Assembly: GCF_000144625.1 (NCBI RefSeq) | Contig: NC_014376.1 | Span: forward strand, 4,116,501 to 4,180,500 | Length of the DNA stretch: 64,000 nt | Source: [Clostridium] saccharolyticum WM1 | Lineage (GTDB): Bacteria > Bacillota > Clostridia > Lachnospirales > Lachnospiraceae | Reading direction: 5' to 3' | Shown here: one piece after another, positions 36,789 through 45,251 of the stretch | Layout of the letters: each line of letters begins with the position of its first letter | Position numbering within the stretch: position 1 is the stretch's first letter | The notes under the pieces: model-generated | The model's input: the letters and a program-made list of their open reading frames with translations, nothing else | What the model was told of the DNA's origin: nothing | Database searches by the model: none | Translations under genes and position numbers: made by a program

Positions 36789-37766
36789 TTATGTACCCTT
36801 TCTGGAATTAATCACCTTCATCCCGAACCTGGCGCTCACAAAGTCCCTGACGGGCGGACATAAAAAGGTCGCATAGTCCATCAGATGATAGGCTGCCATA
36901 TAAAGCCGGGTTCCCTTTTCCTTAGGCGCTCCTGCCCAAGGGGTGAGAGAGAGATAATGATCGTAAGCCCTGCGGTAGTGGTTGAAATTCCCCTCTTTCC
37001 AGGGCCTTTCATCTCCCATAAAATGCAGGATGGCAGGATGTTTTTTTGCCTCTTTAAATCCTTTTTCTGTAAGCTTCCCATAAACAGGGGACAGCCTTAC
37101 CAGATGGCTGTACCGGTAATAGCGGTAATTGGTAAAAAAATTATACCGGGGCGATAAAGGCTTGATTCTGCCTTTCAGCGCTCCGTTAATGGTATCCTGG
37201 TCCCCTGCAAACAGTTTACCGCCCTTGGCGCAGTAAAAATCCAGAAGCATCTTCTGGGCGTTTTCCTTTTTCCAGCGGTTCATATCAATGAGCAGGACAC
37301 CGGAATTATAATAAGGCTCTGATGGCAGCAGACCGATTTCTTCCTTAATAGAAGGATATATGGTAGGCTCCATCACTGCGCCTAAAAGGGAGGACTTTAA
37401 GTCCGTTTCCCATAGATTTTTTAAGGAAGAAAGCACCACTGTATCACAGTCTAAATACAGTATCCGGCTGGTTTCCTCCGGGAGGACCTCTCCAACGAAC
37501 AGCCGGGCCATAATGCTTAGATCAAAGCCTCCCGTATCCACCTTATAGGAAAAACGGGCTTTTAAATCTCCCAGTTCCATGACAGTCAGCTTACGCCCGA
37601 ATTCATCCGTTACCGTTTTAAGCCGTTCCTTTGTAACCCCGGATAAGCCCATGGATAAAACGTATACATGGATGTCATTTAAGTCCCTGTTGTGATCCAA
37701 AAGAGAGTAAAGGGATACAGCCAGATGCCTGGCATAATTATCGTTGGAAGCGTATACAACGTTCAT
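36789..37766 (-). CDS. GT8 family glycosyltransferase
   Basis: The protein has 325 residues: MNVVYASNDNYARHLAVSL, the DxD metal site in ILYLDCDTVVL, NSGVLLIDMNRWK and the late HFMGDERPWK motif. All are typical of GT8 galactosyl/glucosyltransferases such as LgtC or GspA. It uses a UDP-hexose. The ATG at 37766 with GGAGG five bases upstream was chosen over one seven codons earlier. Confidence 0.9.
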   Translation of the reverse strand: MNVVYASNDNYARHLAVSLYSLLDHNRDLNDIHVYVLSMGLSGVTKERLKTVTDEFGRKLTVMELGDLKARFSYKVDTGGFDLSIMARLFVGEVLPEETSRILYLDCDTVVLSSLKNLWETDLKSSLLGAVMEPTIYPSIKEEIGLLPSEPYYNSGVLLIDMNRWKKENAQKMLLDFYCAKGGKLFAGDQDTINGALKGRIKPLSPRYNFFTNYRYYRYSHLVRLSPVYGKLTEKGFKEAKKHPAILHFMGDERPWKEGNFNHYRRAYDHYLSLTPWAGAPKEKGTRLYMAAYHLMDYATFLCPPVRDFVSARFGMKVINSRKGT

Positions 37767-37876
37767 AGATTCCTCCAGTTGACCCACGTTTCAGGGCAGG
37801 AAAAATCCGGCCCTGGTTCCGTAGTATTGTACTATATCCGGCATGAAAAGTAAACAGCTTTGGCCCCAGGGGGGGA

Positions 37877-38977
37877 TCACCCTAATTCCTTTTCCACCCG
37901 GCTCATGGCAGATTCAATGACCTTGTCCATGTCATAGTATTTATATTCCCCTAACCGTCCGCCGAAAATCACCTGGTCTTCCTTTTCAGCCAGAGCAGCA
38001 TATTTTTGGTACAATTCCTGATTGCGTTCATCATTAACCGGATAGTAAGGTTCCATGCCCTCGCTCCAGTCTACAGAATACTCCCTGGTGATCACGGTCT
38101 TTGGCTGTGTCCCGAATTCAAAGTGCTTATGCTCAATGATTCTGGTATAGGGAGTCTCCCGGTCCGTATAGTTCACCACAGCCACCCCCTGGTAATTATC
38201 CGTATCCACCACCTGGGTTTCAAACCGTAAACTCCGGTATTCCAGCTTTCCGAACTGGTATCCGTAATAGCCATCAATGGTTCCCGTATAGACCACCCGT
38301 TCTCCCAGTCCGTCATAATATTCCTTATGTTCCAGGTAGTCCACGCCCATTTCCATGTCACAGCCCTCAAACAGCTTTTCCATGATCACATTGTATCCGC
38401 CAATGGGGATTCCCTGGTACAAGTCATTAAAATAATTGTTGTCATAAGTGAAACGGACGGGAAGGCGTTTGATGATAAAGGCAGGGAGATCCTTACAGTC
38501 TCTTCCCCACTGCTTCTCCGTGTAGCCTTTCACCAGCTTTTCATAAATATCTCTTCCCACAAGGCTGATGGCCTGCTCTTCCAGGTTCTTCGGTTCACCG
38601 GTTATGGAAGCTTTCTGCTCCTCGATCCTGGCCTTCGCCTCCGCCGGTGTGGATATTCCCCACATCCTGCTGAAGGTATTCATATTGAAGGGCATATTAT
38701 ACATTTCACCCTTAAAATTTGCCACCGGGCTGTTGGTATAGCGGTTAAACTCTGCCAGTTCATTTACAAACTGCCAGACCTTCTTGTTGCTGGTGTGGAA
38801 AATATGGGCTCCGTAGCGGTGCACATGGATGTGTTCTATTTCCTCGCAGTAAATATTGCCTCCTATATGGTCCCTTTTCTCTACTACAAGGCATTTTTTT
38901 CCATTTTGCCTTGCCAGGTAAGCAAAAACGCCGGAATAGAGGCCGCTGCCCACCAGCACATAATCATATTTTTTCAT
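37877..38977 (-). CDS. glf: UDP-galactopyranose mutase
   Basis: The protein has 366 residues, the usual Glf size. The FAD-binding start YDYVLVGSGLYSGVFAYLA, RDHIGGNIYCEE, HRYGAHIFHTSNKKVW and FGGRLGEYKYYDMDKVI are family hallmarks. It converts UDP-galactopyranose to UDP-galactofuranose with reduced FAD in the cytoplasm. It implies galactofuranose in the wall glycan built by this cluster, and is the first gene in its direction. Confidence 0.95.
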   Translation of the reverse strand: MKKYDYVLVGSGLYSGVFAYLARQNGKKCLVVEKRDHIGGNIYCEEIEHIHVHRYGAHIFHTSNKKVWQFVNELAEFNRYTNSPVANFKGEMYNMPFNMNTFSRMWGISTPAEAKARIEEQKASITGEPKNLEEQAISLVGRDIYEKLVKGYTEKQWGRDCKDLPAFIIKRLPVRFTYDNNYFNDLYQGIPIGGYNVIMEKLFEGCDMEMGVDYLEHKEYYDGLGERVVYTGTIDGYYGYQFGKLEYRSLRFETQVVDTDNYQGVAVVNYTDRETPYTRIIEHKHFEFGTQPKTVITREYSVDWSEGMEPYYPVNDERNQELYQKYAALAEKEDQVIFGGRLGEYKYYDMDKVIESAMSRVEKELG

Positions 38978-39104
38978 GGTTCCATTCTCCCGTCTCAGTT
39001 ATCAACTGTTTCCATTATACTAAAGTCACCGGGAAAAGTAAATTCTTCTTGCAAAATCCAGGCTTTCCCCAGGAGGGGCCGGGCAGAATAACCGGATGGA
39101 AAAA

Positions 39105-39156
39105 GGGAATTTGGTGATGATACCCGCATCCCTGCTGGTACCACCAACAAATTCCC
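39105..39156 (-). terminator. Terminator of the second sugar ABC operon
   Basis: GGGAATTTG and CAAATTCCC pair as a 9 bp stem with further pairing inside (GGTG/CACC). On the minus strand CCCTTTTTCC follows. It lies about 40 bases past the permease stop. Confidence 0.7.
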
Positions 39157-39196
39157 TTCCTCTGCTTATATCATAGACAATGAGATGATAATTCAT

Positions 39197-40231
39197 TTAA
39201 TGATGCCTTGTCATCCGTTCCCTGATCCTTGGCCCCATGATCTGTACCACAATCACCAGTATCAGAATGATCCCTTTAATGGCATCATTAATTAAGGAAT
39301 CCATCTTCAGGGCAACGATGATCTTATCAATGATGGTATAGGACATGGCTCCAAACAGGATTCCCAGGCATTTTCCTTTCCCTCCTGACATACTGATGCC
39401 GCCCAATACCACTGCTGCAATGGCATACATTTCATAGCTGTTTCCCGTTGTGGCCGGATCAGAGGAAGCATTCATGGCCACCCACAAAAAGGAAGCAAGC
39501 CCTGTCAGGATTCCCCCAAGCGCAAATACGGACACCTTCATCAGGCTCACATTGATCCCTGCCATCTGAGCGCCCTTTGCATTGCTGCCCACCGCATAGA
39601 CCTTCTTTCCGTACTTGGTGCTGGTCGTTATGTAAACAAATAATGCTGTTATAAAAATCAGGATCACCCCTACAATGGGAATGGTCAGGACTTTTCCGTT
39701 TCCCAGACCGTAAAACGGCTGGTAGGAAGACAGCTCCTTGATCATCCGGTACACGCTGCTTCCGCCTCCTGCCAGAGCCTTGTCAATATGCTGGCAGATA
39801 TACTGGGCAAAGGAACGGAAGATCAGCATAGTGGCCAGGGTAACGATAAACGCCGGCATTTTTACATATCCGACCAGGAGACCGTTGGCCAGGCCGCAGA
39901 CCGCACCGAACAAGAGTGCAAACACCAATGTGGCCAAAATACTATCCGTAATGTTAAACAGGATCACCGATAACCCGCTGTTTAAGGCCAGCATGGAACC
40001 TACCGACAAATCGATTTCTCCTGTCATGCAGATCAGACCCATTCCCAGGCCGATGATCCCCACCACTGCCGAATGGCGGAAAATATTCATGATACCGCTC
40101 CAGGTCAGTCCGTTGCTGGTTAAGGCATACACCATAAAAATCAGCACAAATACGATGATAAAGCTGTATTCCCCGCACCATCTGGACAAAGTGCCCAGAG
40201 ACATTCCATGTTTCTTTCCTCCTGCCTTCAT
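39197..40231 (-). CDS. Sugar ABC importer permease (RbsC/BPD_transp_2 family)
   Basis: The protein has 344 residues and about nine membrane segments, with CMTGEIDLSVGSMLALNSG and AVGSNAKGAQMAGINVSLMK as in ribose-type permeases. It is the last gene of the operon controlled from 45036, 4 bases after the ATPase gene. If the ATPase gene is truly broken, this permease would lack its cognate energy source. Confidence 0.88.
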   Translation of the reverse strand: MKAGGKKHGMSLGTLSRWCGEYSFIIVFVLIFMVYALTSNGLTWSGIMNIFRHSAVVGIIGLGMGLICMTGEIDLSVGSMLALNSGLSVILFNITDSILATLVFALLFGAVCGLANGLLVGYVKMPAFIVTLATMLIFRSFAQYICQHIDKALAGGGSSVYRMIKELSSYQPFYGLGNGKVLTIPIVGVILIFITALFVYITTSTKYGKKVYAVGSNAKGAQMAGINVSLMKVSVFALGGILTGLASFLWVAMNASSDPATTGNSYEMYAIAAVVLGGISMSGGKGKCLGILFGAMSYTIIDKIIVALKMDSLINDAIKGIILILVIVVQIMGPRIRERMTRHH

Positions 40232-40235
40232 CTCT

Positions 40236-40994
40236 TTATCCTCCTATTTCCTGGTTCACGGCATTTGTGGAATACAGCATGACCGTTGACTCATTGATTT
40301 CCTCGTGGTCCAGAATTTTGATAATCCTGCCGTTATAAAAAACCGCACAGCAATCAGCCACCTTCTGGATCTCCGGTATTTCCAGGGTATTGATAAGAAT
40401 CGTTTTTCCCTTTTTCGCCATTTCCAGTATCAGCTTGTAAATCTCTGCCTTAGCCCCTACGTCGATTCCCTGGGTGGGATTATCAAACAGCAGTATATCT
40501 GCATCCGTATTCAGCCATCTGGCAATAAACACCTTTTGCTGATTTCCGCCGCTTAAAGATAAAATAGAATCCCGGCTGCTTCTGGCTTTGATATTCAAAA
40601 GGGCCTGATACCTTATAAACTTCTCTTCTTCCCTTGGCTTTTGGATGTGGGGCCTGCCTGCCGACAGGGTGTGCTCCGCCAGATACATGTTTTCCAGCAG
40701 GTTCATGTCAGGAATAACAGAATTTTCTTTCCGGTTGGAAGCCAGCATGGCGATTTTTGATTTCATGGCCTTATGAATGGAATGAGCCGGCACCCGTTTT
40801 CCTCTGACCCTCATCTCCCCTGATACCGCCCTTGTAACCCCAAACATGCACTGCAGCAGCTCGCTGCTTCCTGAGCCTTGAAGCCCGGTCAGGCCGATGA
40901 TCTGACCTTTTTTGGCCTGCAGGGTCACCAGCTCAAATCCAGGTCCTGAAATCCTGAAGCTCCAGCACCACTTCCCCGGGCCTCCGCCTTTCAT
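40236..40994 (-). CDS. C-terminal ATPase half of the split sugar ABC ATPase
   Basis: The open frame has 252 residues, but its first 14 or so (before ISGPGFEL) are an artefact of the shifted frame. The rest is the second ABC domain: a degenerate Walker [43 protein letters not shown]. The N in FDNPTQG replaces the usual E of DEPT and is also seen in some second domains of this family. No ribosome site precedes the nominal ATG, so independent translation is unlikely without coupling. Confidence 0.7.
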   Translation of the reverse strand: MKGGGPGKWCWSFRISGPGFELVTLQAKKGQIIGLTGLQGSGSSELLQCMFGVTRAVSGEMRVRGKRVPAHSIHKAMKSKIAMLASNRKENSVIPDMNLLENMYLAEHTLSAGRPHIQKPREEEKFIRYQALLNIKARSSRDSILSLSGGNQQKVFIARWLNTDADILLFDNPTQGIDVGAKAEIYKLILEMAKKGKTILINTLEIPEIQKVADCCAVFYNGRIIKILDHEEINESTVMLYSTNAVNQEIGG

Positions 40995-41733
40995 AGACTT
41001 CTCCGGAGGAATAATTCTTTCCTACCATCAGGCTGGTCACCGCTTCCGGAGTCGTATCCCCAATGGCCCCGTCACCTATAAACTCCCCGTTGCGAAATAC
41101 CGTAAACCGGTCCGCCAATTCAAAGATCTCCGGCATTTTATGGGAAATGAAAATAAAAGAAGTCCCTGTCTTTTTTAAGTGATTGACGATTCCGAACAAA
41201 TGCTTTACTTCTTCATTGTTTAAGGATGTGGTTGGTTCATCCAGAATCAGCAGCTTTGCCTTGAAAAACAGTGCCTTTGCAATCTCCAGCATCTGTTTTT
41301 GGCTGGTCTTTAAATTTGCAACCAGCTCTCCTGGATTTATGTCAACTCCCAGCTCATGGAACAGCTCTTTGGTTTCATCCATCATCTTTCGTTTGTTCAG
41401 CTTTCCCAGCCTGTTTATGTACTCTTTTCCAAGAAAAATATTTTCATAAACCCTAAGGTCATTAAATAAATTCAGTTCCTGATGGACAAAGGCAATTCCC
41501 AGTTCCTCCGAATGTCTGATGGTGATGGTATGGATCTCTTTGCCGTCAAATGCAATCGTTCCGCTGTCCTTGGGAAATACTCCTGTCAGTACATTCATCA
41601 GGGTGGATTTCCCTGCCCCGTTTTCTCCCAACAGGGCATGGACCTCCCCCTGCTTCACCTTTAAGCGGACTCCCTTTAATACCGGGACTCCGTTAAATGC
41701 CTTACAAATCCCATTCATTTCCAATAAACTCAT
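40933..41733 (-). CDS. N-terminal ATPase half of the split sugar ABC ATPase
   Basis: The 266-residue fragment has the complete first ABC domain: Walker [10 protein letters not shown] near residue 38, [24 protein letters not shown] and the His switch FISHKMPE. It ends at residues ...ELQDFRTWI, where a normal family member would pass into the second domain. On its own it could fold as one ATPase half. Confidence 0.75.
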   Translation of the reverse strand: MSLLEMNGICKAFNGVPVLKGVRLKVKQGEVHALLGENGAGKSTLMNVLTGVFPKDSGTIAFDGKEIHTITIRHSEELGIAFVHQELNLFNDLRVYENIFLGKEYINRLGKLNKRKMMDETKELFHELGVDINPGELVANLKTSQKQMLEIAKALFFKAKLLILDEPTTSLNNEEVKHLFGIVNHLKKTGTSFIFISHKMPEIFELADRFTVFRNGEFIGDGAIGDTTPEAVTSLMVGKNYSSGEVYERRRPGEVVLELQDFRTWI

Positions 41734-41753
41734 AACGCAACCTCCGGTTTTTT

Positions 41754-41791
41754 AAAAGGGACCGTTCCTTAAATGACGAACGGCCCCTTTT
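41754..41791 (-). promoter_or_regulatory. Intercistronic hairpin between binding-protein and ATPase genes
   Basis: AAAAGGGACCGTTC and GAACGGCCCCTTTT form a 14 bp stem (one wobble) around 10 bases, in the 77 base gap. On the minus strand it ends in CCCTTTTAAAAAACC, so it may act as a partial terminator that lowers ATPase and permease expression relative to the binding protein. Confidence 0.65.
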
Positions 41792-41810
41792 GTCCTTCCG
41801 ATCATGATTT

Positions 41811-42947
41811 CTAAAAGGATGGGTACTCAGTTACATTATCTGATGTTACATTTTCACAGGCAATCACATGATCCTGGGTGACTTTCTTTCCATCCAGATG
41901 ATCAACCATGTCATCAATCGCTGTCTGGATCATGGACGGGCTGTAGGTAACAGACATGATGCCGCCGCACTTTGCTGCAATATCCTGATAGGTCTCTCCA
42001 CGAAGCACTGCATACAGTTCGTCAAGGCCTCCGCAGCCGGTAATGGCCGGTTTTCCGGAAAGGAAGGTTTCCTTGGTAGCCTCATCAATTCCGCCTCCGG
42101 AAAGGGCTTCCAGGATTCCCATCGCCAGCTCGTCATCCTCTGCATAGAACCATTTGATCTTGGCGTTTTTGCTGTCTCCCATAAGAGATTCAAAGGCTGT
42201 TTTTGTATCTGAACGGCTCCAGTTCATGGCACCGGAGAAGGTAATGGATGTTAAATCATCCTGTGTCCATTTCTTATCTTCTGCAATGGTCTCTCCGCCG
42301 AAATCCAGTTCCCCTGTCAGATACTTGGTAAAGCCTTCATCCCGTAAGGTGGTCACAGAAGAGGTGTCTCCTTCATATACATAAATGGCTTCTCCCGGTG
42401 TAAGTCCCAGAGAAACAAAATAAGCGGCTGCGCCTGCGCCGATGCCGGAGTTGTCACCTTTTACATTGGACACGGCCTTGGCCGCCACACCGTCAATAAT
42501 CCGGTCAAACGCCACATAGGGGATCCCCGCATCAATGACGCCCTGAATGGCAGACTGCACGGTATCGTCAATGGGCTGTATAACCATTGCTATGTTCTTC
42601 TCTCCCTTGGAAACAATATCCTCAATGTTTCGGATCTGCTCCGCCGCATTGGCAGAGGTGATCAGCTCGGCCGTGTAGGTGCCTTTTCCATTTACCTCTT
42701 GGATTTTCTCTTTGGCAAAGGTAGCCACGGACCCGGTCCATCCATGATCCTCCGGAACGGTCAGTACATAAATATGGGCGCCATTCTTAAGGCCCTCTGT
42801 TTCTTTTGCAGTCTCTGCTGCTGTTGCCGCCGCTGTTGTCTCCGATTTTGCTGCGGCTGTTGTGGTATCAGCCGGTTTTACCTGGGAACAAGCAGTTCCT
42901 CCCACCGCCACCAGTGCCGCCAAAATAATTGCTGCTGCTTTTTTCAT
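41811..42947 (-). CDS. Sugar-binding lipoprotein of the second ABC importer
   Basis: The protein has 378 residues: a lipobox (GGTACSQ, Cys near residue 20), a Thr/Ala-rich linker, then a type 1 periplasmic-binding fold (HIYVLTVPEDHGWTGSVATF, YVAFDRIIDGVAAKAV, WFYAEDDELAMGILEAL, ITGCGGLDEL). The overall form is ribose/galactose-binding-like. AAAGGAGG precedes the ATG. The sugar is unknown; the downstream ABC genes and the upstream isomerase/oxidoreductase genes suggest a cyclitol or uncommon monosaccharide. Confidence 0.87.
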   Translation of the reverse strand: MKKAAAIILAALVAVGGTACSQVKPADTTTAAAKSETTAAATAAETAKETEGLKNGAHIYVLTVPEDHGWTGSVATFAKEKIQEVNGKGTYTAELITSANAAEQIRNIEDIVSKGEKNIAMVIQPIDDTVQSAIQGVIDAGIPYVAFDRIIDGVAAKAVSNVKGDNSGIGAGAAAYFVSLGLTPGEAIYVYEGDTSSVTTLRDEGFTKYLTGELDFGGETIAEDKKWTQDDLTSITFSGAMNWSRSDTKTAFESLMGDSKNAKIKWFYAEDDELAMGILEALSGGGIDEATKETFLSGKPAITGCGGLDELYAVLRGETYQDIAAKCGGIMSVTYSPSMIQTAIDDMVDHLDGKKVTQDHVIACENVTSDNVTEYPSF

Positions 42948-43005
42948 ATTACGTTTCCTCCTTTTACATTTTCCTTCTCTATCAAAGCAGATTTGCTGCC
43001 TTAAT

Positions 43006-43920
43006 CTAAATTATAAACTGGTCCATATATTTTTTAGACAGTTTCAAGCTGTCCAGGATCTTTTCTCTGGAGCCCTCAAACGCCCTGTCTTCCACTTCAA
43101 TACAGGTAAACCCGTCATAGCCGATATCCGTCAATGCACTGACGTATTTTCCCCAGTCCACATCCCCCAGACCGGGAAGCTTAGGCGACATATAGGCCAG
43201 GGGATATGCCATGGTCCCCACCTTTTTCAGCTTATCCTCATACAGCTTAATGTCTTTGTAATGAACGTGGAAGATTTTCTTCTGAAACTGGTAAATAGGC
43301 TGGATGTAATCCATCATCTGCCAGATGAAATGAGATGGGTCATAATTGATCCCAAGATTTTCATTGGGCAGGATTTTAAAAATTTCATCCCAGATGGCAG
43401 GTGTTGTCATCAGATTTTGTCCGCCGGGCCACTGCTCCCTGCCAAACAGCATGGGGCAGTTTTCAATGGCGACCCGTACTCCCTTTTCCTCTGCATGGGC
43501 AAGAATCGGCGGCCATAATTCTTTCACAAGCTCCAGGTTTTCTTCCACAGATTTTGTCTGGTCCCTGCCGATAAAGGTGGTCACAAGCCTGACCCCCAGC
43601 ATGGCGCTGGCATCCATTACCTTTTTAAGATGAGAAATATTTGCCTGTCTTTTTTCCTCATCCACATCCATCACATTCGGATAAAAAGCAAGGGCCGAAA
43701 TCTCCACATTCCGTTCTTTGCAGTAGTTTCCTATGTACTCCGCCTTTTCTGCAGTCAGGCAGTCCACGTCAATGTGGCTGACTCCTGCATACCTGCGCTC
43801 CGCCTTTCCCTCCGGCCAGCAGGCCACCTCCACGCATTGAAACCCCATGGCTGCCGCTGTATCAATCATATCTTCAAAGGTCCATTCCTCTAGAATCGCG
43901 CTGACAAATCCCAGTTTCAT
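43006..43920 (-). CDS. Sugar phosphate isomerase/epimerase (AP-endonuclease 2-like TIM barrel)
   Basis: The protein has 304 residues of the xylose-isomerase-like TIM barrel family: GFQCVEVACWPEGKAE, MLGVRLVTTFIGRDQ, GVRVAIENCPMLF, NLGINYDPSHFIWQMMD, VHYKDIK and DGFTCIEVEDRAFEG, with metal-binding Glu, Asp, His and Glu. It likely isomerises or epimerises a keto-sugar or inosose. It lies 2 bases after the oxidoreductase gene, indicating a joint pathway. Confidence 0.85.
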   Translation of the reverse strand: MKLGFVSAILEEWTFEDMIDTAAAMGFQCVEVACWPEGKAERRYAGVSHIDVDCLTAEKAEYIGNYCKERNVEISALAFYPNVMDVDEEKRQANISHLKKVMDASAMLGVRLVTTFIGRDQTKSVEENLELVKELWPPILAHAEEKGVRVAIENCPMLFGREQWPGGQNLMTTPAIWDEIFKILPNENLGINYDPSHFIWQMMDYIQPIYQFQKKIFHVHYKDIKLYEDKLKKVGTMAYPLAYMSPKLPGLGDVDWGKYVSALTDIGYDGFTCIEVEDRAFEGSREKILDSLKLSKKYMDQFII

Positions 43921-43922
43921 CC

Positions 43923-44969
43923 CTACTCTCCCCCTTTTTCCCTGATCACGATCCTTTGCATCTCCCTGCTGGATTTCTGACAGGCAAACACAGCTTCCAT
44001 GGCATTTAATACATCAGCTCCGCTGACCGGAACTTCTGTCCCCGCCTCCAGGGCATCCACAAACCCGTCAATGATCCCGGATTTTGTCTGATTGTCATTG
44101 GTCTGTATCTGATCAATGTCGTATAAAATCCGCTCTCCGTTTTTTAAGATCACGGAAATGGAATGGTCCGGATCGTCGTAGATTTTCATCATTCCCCTGG
44201 TCCCGTAAAGGGCTGTGGAATTATCTTCTCTGCCGTAATAGGTCCAGCTGGCAGTCATGGTTCCTATGGCACCATGTTCCATCTCGTAGATGCAAATGGC
44301 GTTATCATCCACTCCGATCAGCTCTCCTGACTCATATCTCTTATCCAGAGTCAGCATTTGAGCGGTCACTGCTGCTACCTTCTGGTCCAGCAGGAACTGG
44401 ATTAAGTCTGTTTTATGAACTCCCAGATCCGCCATAGCCCCCATGGAAGCACTCTCTTTATCAAAAAACCAGCTGTTGGCTCCTCCATCTATGCTCCAGG
44501 TCTCCGGCCCTCCGTGGCCGAATGTGGTCCTAAATGTGAGGACGTTTCCAATCAGGCCTTCCATAAGAAGCTCCTTTGCCCTGACATGAGCCCTGGCAAA
44601 TCTCTGATTCTGTCCAATCATCAGCTTCCGGTTATTCTCAGCCGCCGCATGCACCATTGCCCTGCACTCCTCAAGACTGATTCCCATGGGCTTTTCACAA
44701 AGCACATGCTTTCCAGACCGAAGAGCCTTAACGGTAATTTCCCCATGTGTATGATTGGCTGTGCAAACACTTACCGCATCGATTCCCCGGTCTGCCAGCA
44801 GAGCATCTGCAGATTCATATACCTTTCCGCCGTAAGCGGCAGCCAGTTCCTCTGCCCTCTTTACATTAAAATCATAATAGCCTGCGATCTGTACTCCGGG
44901 ATGCTCTGCATATTCAGGAATATGTCTTGTCTGTGCAATCCTTCCGCACCCAATGATTCCTACCTTCAT
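43923..44969 (-). CDS. Gfo/Idh/MocA-family NAD(P)-dependent sugar or inositol oxidoreductase
   Basis: The protein has 348 residues. The Rossmann start MKVGIIGCGRIAQTRHIPEY is followed by the HVLCEKPMGISLEECRAMV family motif (Glu-Lys-Pro, with catalytic Lys) and GVHKTDLIQFLLDQ. It oxidises a sugar or cyclitol hydroxyl. The ATG at 44969 with GAGAGGAA upstream was chosen over an ATG 18 codons earlier. It is the first gene of the operon facing the LacI-type regulator gene. Confidence 0.88.
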   Translation of the reverse strand: MKVGIIGCGRIAQTRHIPEYAEHPGVQIAGYYDFNVKRAEELAAAYGGKVYESADALLADRGIDAVSVCTANHTHGEITVKALRSGKHVLCEKPMGISLEECRAMVHAAAENNRKLMIGQNQRFARAHVRAKELLMEGLIGNVLTFRTTFGHGGPETWSIDGGANSWFFDKESASMGAMADLGVHKTDLIQFLLDQKVAAVTAQMLTLDKRYESGELIGVDDNAICIYEMEHGAIGTMTASWTYYGREDNSTALYGTRGMMKIYDDPDHSISVILKNGERILYDIDQIQTNDNQTKSGIIDGFVDALEAGTEVPVSGADVLNAMEAVFACQKSSREMQRIVIREKGGE

Positions 44970-45035
44970 CGCTTCCTCTCTCCCTCTACCGATTGTTTTC
45001 ATATAGCTTTTCATTTTTTTCATTTTTTCAAGGTG

Positions 45036-45064
45036 ATTTTAACATTTCCTCGCATTGTTTTCAA
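45036..45064 (-). promoter_or_regulatory. Promoter of the oxidoreductase/sugar ABC operon
   Basis: On the minus strand TTGAAA (45059-45064) and TAAAAT (45036-45041) are spaced by exactly 17 bases. The -35 box lies inside the palindrome at 45053-45066. Confidence 0.65.
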
Positions 45065-45066
45065 TG
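45053..45066. promoter_or_regulatory. Candidate LacI-type operator O1
   Basis: CATTGTTTTCAATG has perfect 5 bp arms (CATTG/CAATG). Its minus strand contains ATTGAAAACAA, also present in the second site at 45174-45184. It overlaps the -35 box of the catabolic operon, which fits repression. Confidence 0.5.
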
Positions 45067-45175
45067 TTTTGGGCGTTATTAATAGTTTTTCCATGTAATA
45101 CCCATATTTTACAGTAATAATATAAACATTCTGCACAACCCTCTCTTATCTTTTCAGAAAACTTTTCATAATATT

Positions 45176-45192
45176 GAAAACAAATTGTTTAC
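45176..45192. promoter_or_regulatory. Candidate LacI-type operator O2
   Basis: GAAAACAAATTGTTTAC is a 17 bp near-palindrome (one arm mismatch, central A) and shares ATTGAAAACAA with O1. It overlaps the -35 box of the regulator gene, which suggests autoregulation. Confidence 0.5.
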
Positions 45193-45216
45193 AAGAATCC
45201 TTTCCCGTGTTATAAA
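45188..45216 (+). promoter_or_regulatory. Promoter of the LacI-type regulator gene
   Basis: TTTACA (45188-45193) and TATAAA (45211-45216) are spaced by 17 bases, about 35 bases before the start codon. Confidence 0.65.
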
Positions 45217-45251
45217 CTAAGGAATACAACCAAACAAAGGGAGAACAGGGA

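Larger units (their letters stand above)
40236..41733 (-). pseudogene. Sugar ABC importer ATPase gene split by a frameshift
   Basis: Two abutting frames together make one MglA/RbsA-type double ATPase of about 500 residues. The N-terminal frame ends with an early TGA at 40933-40935; the C-terminal frame continues at LQAKKGQIIGL. The shift lies near 40935-40960, within the segment read as ELQDF in one frame and ISGPGFEL in the other. Removing one base or adding two would join them. Both halves keep their own Walker motifs and show no other damage, so this is either a recent mutation or a sequencing error. Confidence 0.8.

Noticed and set aside
38327-39091. Plus-strand ORF of 254 codons
   Set aside because: It is the complement of glf, whose family motifs are unmistakable.
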